This document shows positions 26,400-39,169 of a DNA stretch of 64,000 nucleotides, in pieces; the stretch's first letter is position 1, and the number at the start of each line of letters is the position of its first letter. The notes under the pieces were generated by a model. The model had not been told where the DNA came from. It ran no database searches and saw only the letters and a list, made by a program, of their open reading frames with translations. This DNA comes from Sebastes aleutianus (taxonomy: Eukaryota; Chordata; Actinopteri; Perciformes; Sebastidae). A program made the position numbers and the translations under genes. Where the stretch lies: NCBI GenBank assembly GCA_916700875.1, contig CAKAKS010000068.1, positions 25,574,753-25,638,752 of the forward strand, written 5' to 3'.

Positions 26400-27880
26400 G
26401 AAAACGCTCAATCCATGGAGAAAATCAATATCAGGATGAGAAATTACATGTTATTGTTCATCTCATAACATCGATTTGTAGAAACAAACTGTGTTAAATG
26501 CATATTGAACACTCTAAATATAACGACATAATAGGCTGAATAAATGAAGATGTGATTAAAACGTGTCTCCTCATCAAGTTGCAAAATCTTAACAGGTTTT
26601 CTCTGCTGTCTCTTCTTTCTATGTCTGAAAAAACGATGGTCACATCACAGCTGGAGCACATCTGTCTAATAGTGAGGAGAAAAATGTGATTGTGTTACAA
26701 CAGGAGATAAAGTTCATATACTGTATAAGATGGCCAAATGCTTCTGCAACTAATAACTGTGGCTCCGGTGATGCTACATGCCAACACATTTAGACACATG
26801 TAGAAGGAAAAAGTATGTTAGAAATGTGGTGTCCTGAAAAATAACAACAAGCAGTGGCGAAGCATTCAAACTTAAAGGTAACCACTTTTATATTTCCCCC
26901 ACAAAAAGGTGGGGTTCCAATTAACTAGGCAATGCCAAACTATATTCTATGCAACTAAAAATATAATCACTGAAAAAAATAATCTCAGCCTTGCCAAATG
27001 AGTATCATGTTTTAAATCATAATTTATATGAAGTATTTCTTTTAGTTTTCCTCTTTCACCTGCAGAGCTCTTGAATTGATTTTACCTTCATTAGCTCATT
27101 TTCTCATAATTTCTCATCATATTAGATGAACCTGGCAAACATTAATGTCCGTTCAGTGCAGTTTTCTTTTTAATGAAAGTGCAAAAAGAACATCTGTGCA
27201 AAAACATTAGATTAAAATTCCCTTAATATTTAGAAAGTAGCAAGCAGTTGACTCATTTGGGGGCCTCCTGGTGGCCACAGGGCCCTCAGCAGCAGCTGCT
27301 GTGTTTCCTTACGCCTCGGGCTGGTTTGTTCAGTCAGTCAGTTTTCCGGTACCTGCAACAAGATCTCCTTAAACTTTTGGTACAAGTCAAGATTTGCCTG
27401 CAGCAGGAGAGCAATAGGTAACATTACATTAGTCATAGAAAAGTCATAAAAGTTCACTGCATTTCAGATTCAGTGCTCAGATGGATTCTCCTGGTGACCC
27501 AGCAGGCTTCACCTGAGAGCTGTAAATCAGCGAGGCCTTGTTGCCCACACACAGACCTACCACAGGTGATAGCCTTTAGGCATGTTGGGGGGTCAACAGT
27601 GAGAGTAGTAACATGTAAGGTATGATACATTAAATATCAGGACAACAGCATACTGTAACAGAAAGGAATGTTTAGGCAAAGTGAAGTAGATTTTAATAAG
27701 GGAATATAAGATGCTTTAAAATATATTCTAATTATAAAGGCCTGCAGCTAAACCAGAGGGGATATCAACACTCATTCAGAAATCGATGCCATTCAGCTAC
27801 TCCCAAAATTGTAAAATACACAGACAAGCTTTTTATTTACTCACACAATCAAAATCCCGTACACTTGACCACTAAATTTG
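26400..27880. other. No gene recognised
   Basis: AT-rich DNA with a MITE fragment at its left edge (26270-26400). No supported exon. Confidence 0.35.
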
Positions 27881-27884
27881 AGAG

Positions 27885-28210
27885 CTCCAAAAGAGCGAGA
27901 GGTTAGGTGCCAACTGTTCGAGGGAAGTAAGGCGAGACTAGCTGTTAAGCTATTAAGACAATTAACAAAGTGGTCAGGAGGGGCTGAGCGGCGGAGGGGA
28001 ACGGCCTGAAATGGGAGCGAGATGAGGGTGTGAAGTGACAGTCAGCACATCTGGTCTCATCAATAATGCAGCGGGCCTTTAAACGGCAGTTTGTCGCATA
28101 TTGAGCGCTGCTGACTGAAATCAAGCCCGACACCTAAGATGCTGTCAGGGGAGAGTGAAAGGGTGACAGCGGGAGGAGGAGGAGGAGGAGGAGGGTGGCA
28201 AGGATACCAG
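27885..28210. other. Candidate conserved non-coding element
   Basis: Unique, balanced-composition DNA (CTATTAAGACAATTAACAAA, CTCATCAATAATGCAGCGGG, TTTGTCGCATATTGAGCGCT) followed by (GGA)n at 28174-28192. It has no convincing frame and reads like a vertebrate enhancer-type element. Confidence 0.3.
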
Positions 28211-28329
28211 AGAAAAAATGGAGTAAAAAGAAGTTTTTGCCGAGGCTTTCTCCGATACATCTGATGTAGTTTGCAATAGATGAGATTTATAAAAAAAACA
28301 ATATTATATAGGCAGCTTTTATGCTCCTT

Positions 28330-28765
28330 AATGATATATCTGAGAGTTGCTGGAAGTGTTGAAATCTTTAAAAGTAAACTTAAAACCTACATATTCAGTC
28401 AGGCTTTTGATTAAGAGTGGTCATTTTTTTTATTTACTTATTTTACTGTATTTAAGTTGTAAAATTGTATTCTATAATTTCAATAATCACCTATTTTATT
28501 GTATTTAGTTTGTGTAATTTCATTGTATTTTATTATTCTAGTTTTTACTTCCCACTTTTTTACTACTATTGTCATAGCTTTTAATTTAATTTAATTACAT
28601 TTTTATCATTTTATTGTCTTGCATGCATCGGTCTCAAATTATCTCATTGTTAAATTGTTTTTGTCTTTTCTGTTGTTTTTCACTGTTCACACTTGTTCTG
28701 TCTTACATTCGGCTTGTCAGACATCTGTGAAGCACTAAAAAGAGTTTGTTTGATTGATTGGTTTG
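28330..28765 (+). mobile_element. LINE 3' end
   Basis: It opens with the LINE ORF2 C-terminal pattern FKSKLKTYIFSQAFD and stop (about 28365-28415) and ends AAGAGTTTGTTTGATTGATTGG, a tail with TTGA repeats. Confidence 0.7.
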
Positions 28766-28957
28766 AAGAATGGAAACACGCAAGTACAATATAATCTCCA
28801 AATATTCAGTAATGGTGAAAATGAATGAGCTTATTAATAAAGAATATGTAACACCCTCAAATCAAACTAACCTTAAATGTTTTCAAAGCAGGAGAAACTA
28901 AGAAGCTTAAAATGAAAAAAAAATCCTTCACAACACTTGAATCTATTCATCACTTTT

Positions 28958-28963
28958 TTTATT
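28958..28963 (-). terminator. snrpd2 polyadenylation signal (AATAAA)
   Basis: Plus-strand TTTATT reads AATAAA on the gene strand, about 255 bp past the snrpd2 stop codon. No closer canonical signal was seen. Confidence 0.5.
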
Positions 28964-29217
28964 AAAATGAAAAATACAGAGGACTTATGTTGTCAACGCA
29001 AAACCAGGTATTCTTGTGACTAAATGGCTCTCCAAAAAGTACAGACATCATTCTGACACTATGGTTCTTATCTCATAGTGACTGCAGTGATCCAACGACA
29101 AAACAACAACAAAACAAACCATTAATGACAGTCCACTGCCTTCAAATCAACTCAACAATAGAATGAAAAAAAAAGAAAAAGGGCTCTGAGGGATTCAGCT
29201 GGACACCTATAAAGAGT

Positions 29218-32200
29218 TCATTTTCCGGTGATGAGAGGATTTCTCAGCACGATGATGACCGAGTCTCCTCTGAGGAACATTTTAGAAATGTAGCGGTCCT
29301 TATTCACCGGCTTAGACTTCTTCTTTCCCTTCCCGCTCTTGGGAACTTCCGTCCACATCTCCTTCACGTTCTCCAACACCATGTTGCAGTGCCTGGAATG
29401 ACAGCAAGGACTTAAAACACTGAAATGTAGTATTACAGATTTGTGTAACATCACCTACACAGGGCTCGAAATTATCTTTTTTCCTCAGTGTCCCACAACT
29501 GTCCTGAATTCTACTTTCAACTGTACCTGACTTGACAACCATAGTCCCAAATTGAAGTCCTTTTTTTCATCCTACATAATGAATATAGTTTTATTATAAA
29601 TGGGGTTGCACGATTTTGATAAAATATCTAATTGCGATTATTTTGACTAATATTGCAATTGCGATATGATTTGCGATATTAGAGGGTATGATAATTATTA
29701 CATCATTATTCTCATTTTCATTGAAAAACATGGTGTGATTTTTGAAGGGATCTGTACCAACAAAGATGTTTTCTTAAGCCTGTAGAAAATGATGTGTAGG
29801 CCAGGACATCTCTGCAGCACCACAATATTCAATTTAACATTTCGCCTTTAACAAATATTGCGATTTGAAAATTGCAGTAGGCCATATTGTGATTTCCATA
29901 AAATGTTGATTAATGGTGCAGCCATAATTATAAACTATGCAAGTTAACATCACTTCATTGACTCACTCTGGCCCAAAGTGGAAGTTCTGCTAGTTGTTCC
30001 AGTCCCTTGTATTAAACATTTAAATCATCCTAGTTTTTTTTTTTATTATTCTTTTAGTGATTGGTTGAGTTATTGTTTCTTGTTTATTTCTAACTGTTTT
30101 ATCAATAAATGCATCACTGCAAACTGCAGTGCAAAAACGCAAACCTGTTTCTGGTATACAGCGATGGAAATTTACATACACACACTTTGAACATATCTCA
30201 TAGTAAATCTAAAATATCCATTTTATTTTAAATTCTCTAAAATTCTCAAGTCGCTAAAGATGGTAAAACAAACATGACGCATAAAATGATTCATTTGTAA
30301 TGATATGTTTATCTACTGTCCCAGACACTGTATCTTTGTGTCCCAGGTGCTATATTGTCCATGGGACAACGCCTTTATTTTGAGTGCTGCACCTACTGTA
30401 GGCTATAATGATATCTCGTTCAATATATCCGTGACTGTCACATCCCCTCCATCACCTCTCATATTAGTCATGGACTGCTTCTCTTTAGAAAGATGTTTTT
30501 AGCGTCTAACTTCAGACAAGTCCTTCTATTTGTCCGTCACGGTGCAGCGCTGCTCTGATGACATGTCGTTGGCAGCTGTACCATTCATATTTTCCACCAT
30601 TATTGACACTGCTAATTTTTTTTATATTTTTGCCTTCTGTTTTCCGGCAGCAGGACCTGAAAATGTTAAAGTCTTCTTTTTACTCTTTGGTAACATTTTT
30701 GTGAATGCGACTGGCCCACACAGGGAGAGGAACGGGTGGTAATTTTAGAGGGCATCAATTATGCAAATGAACAAATGTCATGCACTACTCCTCATGAACA
30801 AGTGGCCTTAATCAGGCTGACACAAGCAACTGATGTCAAGTTTATCCAGTTAAGAGAGGTCGGTGAATTGGACTTGCAACACTCATACGTGCGAGTCTCG
30901 CAGAAAAAAGGTTTAGGATAAGAATACAAAAACATTCTTGTATGAGGCCCAATGATATATACCTTAAATTGAATTTAAAAATAAAAAACAAAAAGAGATG
31001 GTATCAGTATGGAGCAATTGATTAGGAATAAAGATAATTAATTTGTTAACAACAAAGACATTAGTGTTCTTTTTTTCTTTACTTTCACTGTAAGAGTTTT
31101 TAATTGTGATGACAATTATCCAATATTAATAATCCAATTTTGACAGGCAATGCTACTGTTTATGTGTATTTCTAATGGTTTTTGAGATAACTGAAAGTGA
31201 GAAAAAGTTCTGGTTATCGAGATCAGTAAAAAAAAAAAAAACATCCTAAATTAAATGATATAACAAAAATGTGAAATATTACAAAATTATTTGATATAAT
31301 CAAGTATTAACCTCATATGCTACTCTGTTGAGTAATAAGTCAGTGACTGAGCTCAGTACCTGTCAAAAGCCTTGACTCTTCCGAGCAGCTTCTTGTTGTT
31401 GCGACAGTTAATGAGGACCTGAGTGTTGTTCTTGACGGACTGGGTGAGCACCGACAGAGGGCCGGTGTTGAACTCCTCTTCCTCTCGTTTCTGGAGCTCC
31501 TCGGGGGTCATCTCTGACTTGGGCTTTGTTAACAGACTCCTGAAAATGACACAAAACAATAACAATTAAAATATATATAAGAATAAATAAGTATAATCAG
31601 AATGGCATAAATATGATAGTAATATTGCTAGTTTTTGTCTGGCATAACATCATCAAATAGCTTTATACTGTATTATACAATTCCTTCAGCCGACACCTTT
31701 TAATCTGTGGAAAATATTCTGTTGTGTTGTTCGGTTGTTTTGATTTTAATGTTTTTTACTGTGATTTTCTTGGAATTCATTGCCTATCTTGTTTTTTTCC
31801 CTTTGTCTAATTGATTGTGTGACTTCTTAAAGAACAAAATAAAAATGTAAGACAACAGAGAATGTGTTACCACAGGATGACAGCTATCTAACACATTTAT
31901 AGACTTGGACCAAATAAATAAAAGTGAATTCGTTCACAAGACCTGGAAAACACAGTAATATATGAATTTCATCAGTGTGACACATTTATTATCAGAGGAT
32001 TCAAACTTCTGTCACAGCAAGGAAACATTTCCACTAACACAAAGTTAAATATGAATGTTTGTTTCACCTTCAGTTTTCAGTAGGTGGATGATGTTTTTTT
32101 TTAAATTTTTTTTTTTAATACTTGTTGTTTTCATATATGCAATAAATATATGCATATATTCAAAGTTCGTAATTACAATAGTTTATAAACCAATTTTTAA

Positions 32201-33153
32201 GTAGATAAGCTTATAGAAAAACTCATTAAGTACACTAAAGAAAACAACTTCAACATTCAAAATTTAAATTAAAATTAAGAAAAGAAATAATATAACAATA
32301 ATAATAATAAAAAGAAAAAGAAAGAATAGTTAAAAAAACAAAAAAACAAAAAAATTTAGTTTTTTACTTTAAGGCGTTTATCCCATGTCCCCAAAACACC
32401 CTTCTTTTGTTTAATTTTTTTTCTTTTCTAAATGTAATTTTTTTTTTTTTATTATGATTTATTTGATCTTATTTCACATGAAAAGCAGCCCATGTTCTAT
32501 TTGTGTGTTTTATAATTTCATTGTAAAAAGTGCAAAAGTTGGTTCACTTCATATTTGTATCTAATTAAGTATGTTTATGAAAATGTCTGAGTCAAACCAA
32601 ATAAAGTAAAAAGAAAATGAAAAATGAATATGTTTGTTTCACCTTCAGTTTTCAGTAGGTGGATGATGTTTTATTTATTACTTTAAGGTGTTTCTCCCTG
32701 TGGTTAAAAGACTGACAGTTTATTCTGAAGCATATGGCTCTAGCATGAAAAGCAGCTTTGTATAATAAGTAATAACAAGCTGTAACATGCAGGACAACAC
32801 ATGCTCAAACACTAGAGCTTCATATTAGCATTCAGCTAACTATCATATATCAATGCTATTGTGTGACTTCTGACTCACAACTTTTACATTCTGAACCACA
32901 GCAGCTGAAAAAAAGATGCATTATGCATTTTATTAATGCATTGTAAGTGTAAAGTAATTGTAAAATAGCTGGGCTGGAGAAAATACAGCAGAGAAAAGAC
33001 ACACAAAGGCTTCATATGAACTCAGCTAGCCGGCCTGAGCTGCTATCACTACCTCACTGTTAGCTTCTGTCTGCTGCAGCTCAGAGTTCAGCCTCTTCAG
33101 ACCGACAGTAACAACTCTCCTAAAGCCTGATGGATCATTATAGATACTCACAT
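29218..33153 (-). CDS. snrpd2: Small nuclear ribonucleoprotein Sm D2 (3 exons)
   Basis: This gene encodes a core Sm protein of the spliceosomal snRNPs, one of seven subunits of the ring around the U-snRNA Sm site. I read three exons: 33152-33153 (only the AT of the start codon, followed by a GTGAGT donor), 31360-31539 and 29218-29392. Together they give 357 nt, or 118 aa plus stop, the same length as the human protein. The ATG is split AT|G by intron 1, so no single exon shows a start. Exon 2 carries the acidic N-terminal helix and the Sm1 motif, which ends at KAFDR. The arginine codon there is split AG|G into exon 3. Exon 3 carries the lysine-rich loop GKGKKKSKPVNKD and the Sm2 motif FLRGDSVIIVLRNP. 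All junctions are GT-AG. A minus-strand AATAAA lies at 28958-28963. The family assignment is certain; only the 5' UTR extent is inferred. Confidence 0.97.
29593..29925. repeat. MITE-like repeat in snrpd2 intron 2
   Basis: Second copy of 5150-5480. The ends GGGGTTGCACGATTTTGATA and TTAATGGTGCAGCC are better kept here. Confidence 0.75.
30700..30920. other. Candidate conserved non-coding element in snrpd2 intron 2
   Basis: Unique sequence with an ATGCAAAT octamer (GGCATCAATTATGCAAATGA) and GTGGCCTTAATCAGGCTGAC, unlike the repeats around it. It could be an intronic enhancer; not testable from one sequence. Confidence 0.25.
30960..31255. repeat. Duplicated segment, second copy at 33880-34140
   Basis: Shared AGATGGTATCAGTATGGAGC, TTAATTTGTTAACAACAA.G and TTTTGAGATAACTGAAAGTG, both ending in a poly(A) run. 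One copy lies in snrpd2 intron 2, the other upstream of the gene. Confidence 0.85.
32055..32695. repeat. Local duplication with insert in snrpd2 intron 1
   Basis: GTTTCACCTTCAGTTTTCAG ... TACTTTAAGG.GTTT occurs contiguously at 32633-32695 but split at 32061-32095 and 32364-32380 by about 270 bp of A/T-rich DNA. Confidence 0.6.
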
Positions 33154-33249
33154 GTTTGCTGATTATTAATAAACTGTCTTTCTCCTCAGATCGTCTCCTT
33201 CTCGTCTTCTCTTCGTATCCGCAACGATTCAGCCTCACCAGCGTGGCTC

Positions 33250-33312
33250 CAGCTACTTCCGGGTCAACTAGTACGCGCTTCAATGTTTTTGTAATAACTT
33301 CCGGGTTAGTCA
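33250..33312 (-). promoter_or_regulatory. snrpd2 promoter/5' end with two ETS-like sites
   Basis: On the minus strand two CCGGAAGT-type motifs (plus-strand ACTTCCGGGT near 33256 and 33298) lie about 100-150 bp upstream of the split start codon. Paired ETS/GABP sites without a TATA box are usual for housekeeping genes, which suits an Sm protein. The motifs are seen; the promoter role is inferred. Confidence 0.5.
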
Positions 33313-33879
33313 TAAACTCGTAAATTCGTGAGCCTGGTTTGAAAGCTCAGGGATTATTATGCCTTTTCTATACATAGGAAATCATTATACATATGTTTTT
33401 CCTTTTTTTTTTTTTCTTCCTTTTCCTCATAACAAAATAAAATAAAATAAAATGAAATATGGATAAAACAAAATGGAGAGAAAAATAAATTAAAGAAAGA
33501 AAAAAGTTAAAAATAAATGAAGAAAAAATAAATAAACAAATAAATAAACAAATTAAGAAAGAAAGAAAACTTTAAAAAAAAGCCAACATAACTGGGCAAG
33601 ATCTATATCATGTGGTTGTGCGCTTGAGAGGCGTGGGGGTGGCTGGCTGTCAGTCAGGGTGCAAATCAAATTAAGGCAAGATAAAATAAGGTGGAATTAA
33701 TATAAATAGGTAGATAGATAGAGGTAAAAGAATGATGGCTAAAAGGATGGTGTTTAATAGGGTGATAAGAAGATGATGTTTTAAAAGAGAATAATAGATA
33801 AAAAAAGGATGATGGCAGTCCCATAGAAATGTACATAAAACAAACATTTGCTTTTTGTAAATAATACTTTCTTACTTAG

Positions 33880-34140
33880 AAATTAAAAAAAAATTAAAAA
33901 CAAAAATAGATGGTATCAGTATGGAGCAATTTATTAGGAATTAAGATAATTAATTTGTTAACAACAAGGACATTAGCGTTCTTTTTTCTTTACTTTTACT
34001 GTAGGATCTTTTTTTTAATTGTGATGACAATTATCCAATTTTGACAGGCATAACTACTGTATATGTGTATTTCTAAGGGTTTTTGAGATAACTGAAAGTG
34101 AAAAAGAAATTCTGGTTATTGAGATCATTAAAAAAAAAAA
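33880..34140. repeat. Duplicated segment, copy of 30960-31255
   Basis: See the partner copy in snrpd2 intron 2. It is in the same orientation and about 85-90 percent similar by eye. Confidence 0.8.
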
Positions 34141-34149
34141 ATACCATCC

Positions 34150-35176
34150 TTGTTGTAAATAATACTTTCTTACTGTACAATGTCGAGCTACTTGTATGTG
34201 TACTCTAGTATTTACATTTTATTATATGTTTTAGTCTACACTAAATTTCAAAGGTAAATATTATATATATTTTTTAACCAACTACAATTATTTGACAATT
34301 ATAGTATACATAAATACAGTTATTTTGCAGATGAATATTTAAAAAACATAGTTGGCATGTAAAATACAATATATACAGCCAATAGAAACATACATAAAAC
34401 AAACATTTGCTTGTTGTATATAATACTTTCTGTCTCCCTGATTTGTGTGCCTTAGGGTGTTGTCTGTGATTTATTTACTTATTCATGGACTTTTTATTTT
34501 TTAATTTTTTAAAATTTTCCTTTCACTACTTATGTTTTTTGTATTTGCTTGTCTCCATTTTTGTTTGACCTTAGTTCCTAGTATTGTCTGTTTTTGTTGA
34601 TATGTATAAAAACTGAGGCATGATACACACCCCACAGAAGTCTCTATCACTGACATGCACATGCTTCTTAATACAAATATTTGAAACATAAATAATACTT
34701 TCTTACTGTACGATTTTGAGGTACTTGTACGTGTACTGTAGTATTTATTCTATGTTGTACGTCTACACTAAATGTTAAAGGTAAATATTATAACTATATT
34801 TTTAACCCACTACAATTATTTGACAATTATAGTATAAATAAATACAGTTATTTTGCAGATAAATATTTTAAAAAAACATAGTTGGCATGTAAAATACAAT
34901 ATATACAGCCAATAGAAACATACATAAAACAAACGTTTGCTTGTTGTAAATAATACTTTCTTACTGTACAATTTTGAGGTACCTGTACATGTACTCTAGT
35001 ATTTACATTTTATTCTATGTCGTACGTCTACACTAAATTTCAAAGGTAAATATTATAACTATATTTTTTTAACCCACTACAATTATTTGACAATTATAGT
35101 ATAAACAATTACAGTTATTTTGCAGATAAATATTTAAGAAACATAGTGGGCATGTAAAATACAATATATACTTTGT
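34150..35176. repeat. Three-copy tandem array, unit about 270 bp
   Basis: Copies begin near 34150, 34684 and 34950 with AATAATACTTTCTTACTGTA and run through CAACTACAATTATTTGACAA-type sequence to CATGTAAAATACAATATATA. Copies 1 and 2 are separated by about 245 bp of other DNA (34440-34683). Confidence 0.85.
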
Positions 35177-35269
35177 AAAGTACAGGTAGTATAAGCACAT
35201 CCACCCATGCCTGTTCTTCTGTTCTAGTCATAATCTTAATATTGTAACTCTTTTAATTTTTGGTACTCC

Positions 35270-35345
35270 AAGGTTTTCCCCTTTTTTTCACTGTTTTAGT
35301 ATGTGGGAATGTACAGTATGTGTATATTGTCTTATTGTGATGAGA

Positions 35346-35386
<41 letters not shown>

Positions 35387-35455
35387 GCTACTGCGGCAAA
35401 GCACATTGTCCCTCGAGGACAAATACAGGTCTTGAACTCGAACTTGATATACAGC
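35270..35455 (+). repeat. (TTG)n microsatellite within a retroelement-like 3' end
   Basis: About 14 TTG units at 35347-35385, followed by GCAAAGCACATTGTCCCTCG and CTTGAACTCGAACTTGA, a LINE/SINE-like tail. Confidence 0.65.
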
Positions 35456-36530
35456 CAATAGAATATAATGATTAAAATGCTGACTGTTAATGCATTGGCT
35501 ATAATAACCCTCTTACAATAGCCTATATTAATAATAATACAATAAAACTGACTGGGTCCATATTCTACATTATAATGTGTAGCCTACTTTTACTTTTGAT
35601 ACTGTGAGTACATTTTGTACTCAATTTTGAATGCAGGAATCTCACTTATGTATGAGAGTATATTTACAGAGTACAGTTTGCAGGTAGAATGTGACTTTTA
35701 CTGAAAATTGTCTGAATAATAGACCTATTCCACCACAACAGACTAGTGATAAGAGGGTTGGACTGCTCTGCAAAATTTGGTTGTCAGTCAAAATAAGACC
35801 AAAGAGGAAGAGAAGATGATATCCTTCATGATTATGATTATTATTATGCTGTTTTAGGATGTGGTATTCATATAGACCACAAAGACCCTTACTGTTAAAG
35901 AAATTGTCACAGGAAAAGAGATGGCGGAGGGAGCAGCCAAAGTGATACTGCAGACCCAAACAGATAAGTCTTTGTTTTGCTCTTTAACACAACAAGAAGC
36001 AGGGTAAAGTGTGTGTGTGAGACGGGGATGTAGGCTACATTATCTACACAGCAGCAATGAGACATTGAGAGATTGGCTTTCTGGCAAGAGACAGACAGAC
36101 GCCTGGGGGTGTACAACCCACCCACCTTATTTCAAAGGGTGGCAGATCTACCTGTGGAAGTCACTTGCTGCGGATAATGGCAGCCTGTGTGCTGTTGGGA
36201 GAGGCGAGTGTGAGGGATTGATTTCCAGAGCTGTACTATATCTTTATGAAGCACACCTAGCTCAGCCAAAAGACTTACATCTTAAACTGTGGAGCAGTGG
36301 GCCTGTAAAATGAGCTCAGTGGGTGATGGGACTGCTGTAATCTTTTGCAGTTAAGAGAGCAGAGATTAACCTACAACCGTTAACACAGATTTACAAGAAG
36401 AAAATACTTGTATTACTCTGAAACAACAGAAGATTACATTTTAAATGCACTTTATCACGGTTATGGCATTGCTTTCTTCAGGGACTGTATGGACATTTTG
36501 GGGTTGTGTTAGGGGAGGAATACGTTGGCT
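35455..36530. other. No gene recognised
   Basis: AT-rich DNA. An open frame at 36011-36313 has no recognisable domain. Confidence 0.3.
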
Positions 36531-36531
36531 C

Positions 36532-36886
36532 CGTGCATCACAGTCTCACGGCAGTTTGTGAATCACGTAATTTAATCTATTTGATTCATACATAGACACG
36601 AATTTCCCTTTTTTTTGCGTGACGCTCAGCACAACTTTTCAACAATGTATTTTTTGTGCATTTTCCTACGAATGTCCAGCAATAATGTCCTGCACATGTG
36701 AATTTCCGCTCCAGTCTTTTCAAAATAAAACTACTTGGTTAGAAGTTAGAACAGATCAACTTGGTTAGGTTTAGGCAACAAAACTACTTAGGTTTAGGAA
36801 AAGAACATGGTTTGGGTTGAAACACGAATCGAATAGATTCAATTTCGTGTCTATTTCACAAACTACTGTGTGACTGAACTGCTCTA
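36532..36886. mobile_element. MITE with CACAGT..CACGGCAGTTTGTGAA ends
   Basis: The left end (CACGGCAGTTTGTGAA, then GACACGAATTT) is inverse to the right end (AATTTCGTGTCTATTTCACA, then AACTACTGTGTGACTG). The interior GGTTAGGTTTAGGCAACAAA is a widespread fish repeat motif. Confidence 0.7.
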
Positions 36887-36889
36887 TAT

Positions 36890-38820
36890 GATGCTGCAGT
36901 TATTATATTTCAGCTGCACTTTGACACATTTCACTGTTCTGCTTTGGTTTATGCTGCAAAATAGTGACGGTTTGAGCTGCATAGTCGTGTTCTGTGGAGA
37001 GGTAACGTTCGATCACTAATAACTATGAAGATTTGTGTCTATTCTGATTCATAAAAGTGACATATTGGTCCTACAATCTTCTTCTGATAGGTAAAATAAA
37101 TCCCTGATATAGAGATGTGTCCCCTGCACGTGGCTCACAGGAAAGGCATCTTTTTTTTGAATAATTGAATTGTTTAATTATTATTATTTTAAAATTAATC
37201 TTACAAGTGAAGAATGAAATTAAATATAAATCTGTGATTAGAAAATTTAAACCCCCTCTCTTGCTACCCTCCTTTTATCTAAAATAAAAATGTACACAAC
37301 GCTCCCCCTTTTGTGACTCCTGCTGATAATTTTCATACAGTCCCTTAAATAATTTAACCATAAACTGTTTCACTTTATATTAATTTTGGTGGGAAAAATT
37401 CACAAAGTGGGCTCAACACCATGCATCAAGATCAGAAGTCATGTTGAGCAAACCATTATTTGTATGTAACTTTATACACAACTTTCAGCACATGAACAGA
37501 TATATCAGCACCAAGCTGTTAAGTGAAAGCACATGTTAATTTATCAGTATTAGCAGGGGTGGTTCATACAGCTCTGTTATCAGTAGAGCTGTCAAAAAAA
37601 TGTGGTTATTTATGACACTAACGGTATCTTCTTACTCCTGCCTGCAGGGAAACTCCACTTCGCACCATAAACCTGTTGATTCTTTGCTTTCTGCGACCAC
37701 AATTACTCATGCAAGTAATGAAAATATTATTATCTTCGCATCTATCCAGACTGTGAGTTTTGCCAACAGTGCAGTTACCTGATCCAGCCCAGTCTGCTCC
37801 AACCACAGGAGACTGTGTGAATGTGGCTTGGCTTGGAGAGGTGACAGGCTGGGGTCTCTTCATATAAAGACTCTTTTGTCTCAGAAAGCAGAGCTGCATA
37901 TCCGCATACATCTATTTTGCTTATGAATTAATATCAGAGGTGAGGGAAAGTTGAACAGGCAGTGATGTCAGCCTCCCAGTGAAACACAAGACAGATCAAT
38001 AAGATCAGCTGGACTGGAAATGTCTACCTGTTCAGTCTGCACACTGTTTCAACATGATGTCTCCTCAGGAAAGCTTCAGGTGAACATTTGAACTGTTGAT
38101 CCTTAAAAAAAAAAAGAAAAGCAGAAGATCAAACCTTGTTCCACAAAGAGGCCTCCTCTCCAAGATTTCACTTTCAGTAATTAAATCAGTCCATCTATTG
38201 TCCTTGTTGTGTGGGCTCAAATTCTCCAGAGTGAAACATTTAATAACAGCACAAATAAGAACAATCAACAACAGCAGCAGGTTTTAATGAGGTGAAAGGA
38301 AAACACAATTAAAAATGCATTATTTATCGTTTAATTACATGTAGCCTAATAAAAAAATAGTAGCCTAATGTCATTTTTTTTTAAAGATGCAACATTAACG
38401 AAGACAATAAATGCAGCAAATTTAACATTGTATTTGTTTCACTCACTGTATAATTTTCTATATTTTAAAACGATTTAAAAATAATTTCATTACATAACTC
38501 GCTCATATTCCATTTTTTCTTTAAATGTCTCAGTAAACATGCTGGTAATAACTTCAGACAGAATGATAATTCCGTTTTTATTTATTTATTTATTTTTTTA
38601 TGACAGTTTTCGTGTTTTTTGCAGGTAATTCAGATGATGGCATTAGGCCTCAAACTGTGACATGCGCCTAAACATAACTTCAATGTCTATACTGGCAAGT
38701 GCATACACATATGTAGAAAATAATTAATGAGAAGAACTAAGTGGAGAGCATTGATTCTGAAACAGGAAAATAGTTTCAGTTAACAAATGCAGACCAGGTT
38801 GCAATTAATTACATTTTCAA
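36890..38820. other. No gene recognised
   Basis: AT-rich DNA between snrpd2 and the foxg1-like gene. A fragment of the ATGAAAATTATT...CAGTCCC repeat lies near 37330-37350. No exon supported. Confidence 0.35.
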
Positions 38821-38823
38821 AAA

Positions 38824-38925
38824 ATAATAATAATAATTTGACCCTGTCCCTGGTTACATTGATGTGTTTTAAAATAACCACATCAATGTAACCAGGGACA
38901 GGGTCGAATTATTATTATTAATATT
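38824..38925. repeat. Near-perfect hairpin, arms about 45 bp
   Basis: The left arm (ATAATTTGACCCTGTCCCTG...) and right arm (...CAGGGACAGGGTCGAATTAT) are reverse complements with about two mismatches around a loop of about 12 bp (TTTTAAAATAAC). Confidence 0.9.
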
Positions 38926-39169
38926 ATAATCTTTTCACATTTTTTTTGTAAATGCATGGCGTCTGTCAGAAGAGGCCTAATTGTTGTTAATTTGACATAA
39001 ATTGCACAACACTTGCTCTGATGAAATAATAAAAGTCTAGTGCAAAACATTCCCATTTCAATTTAGATATCTTTCACTGTATCAAAGACATTATTGCATT
39101 TCATAAACTCAAGAAATTCCAATTTTGCAGGATGCTCTCTGGCCTTTTATTTACCAACTTTGTTAATCT

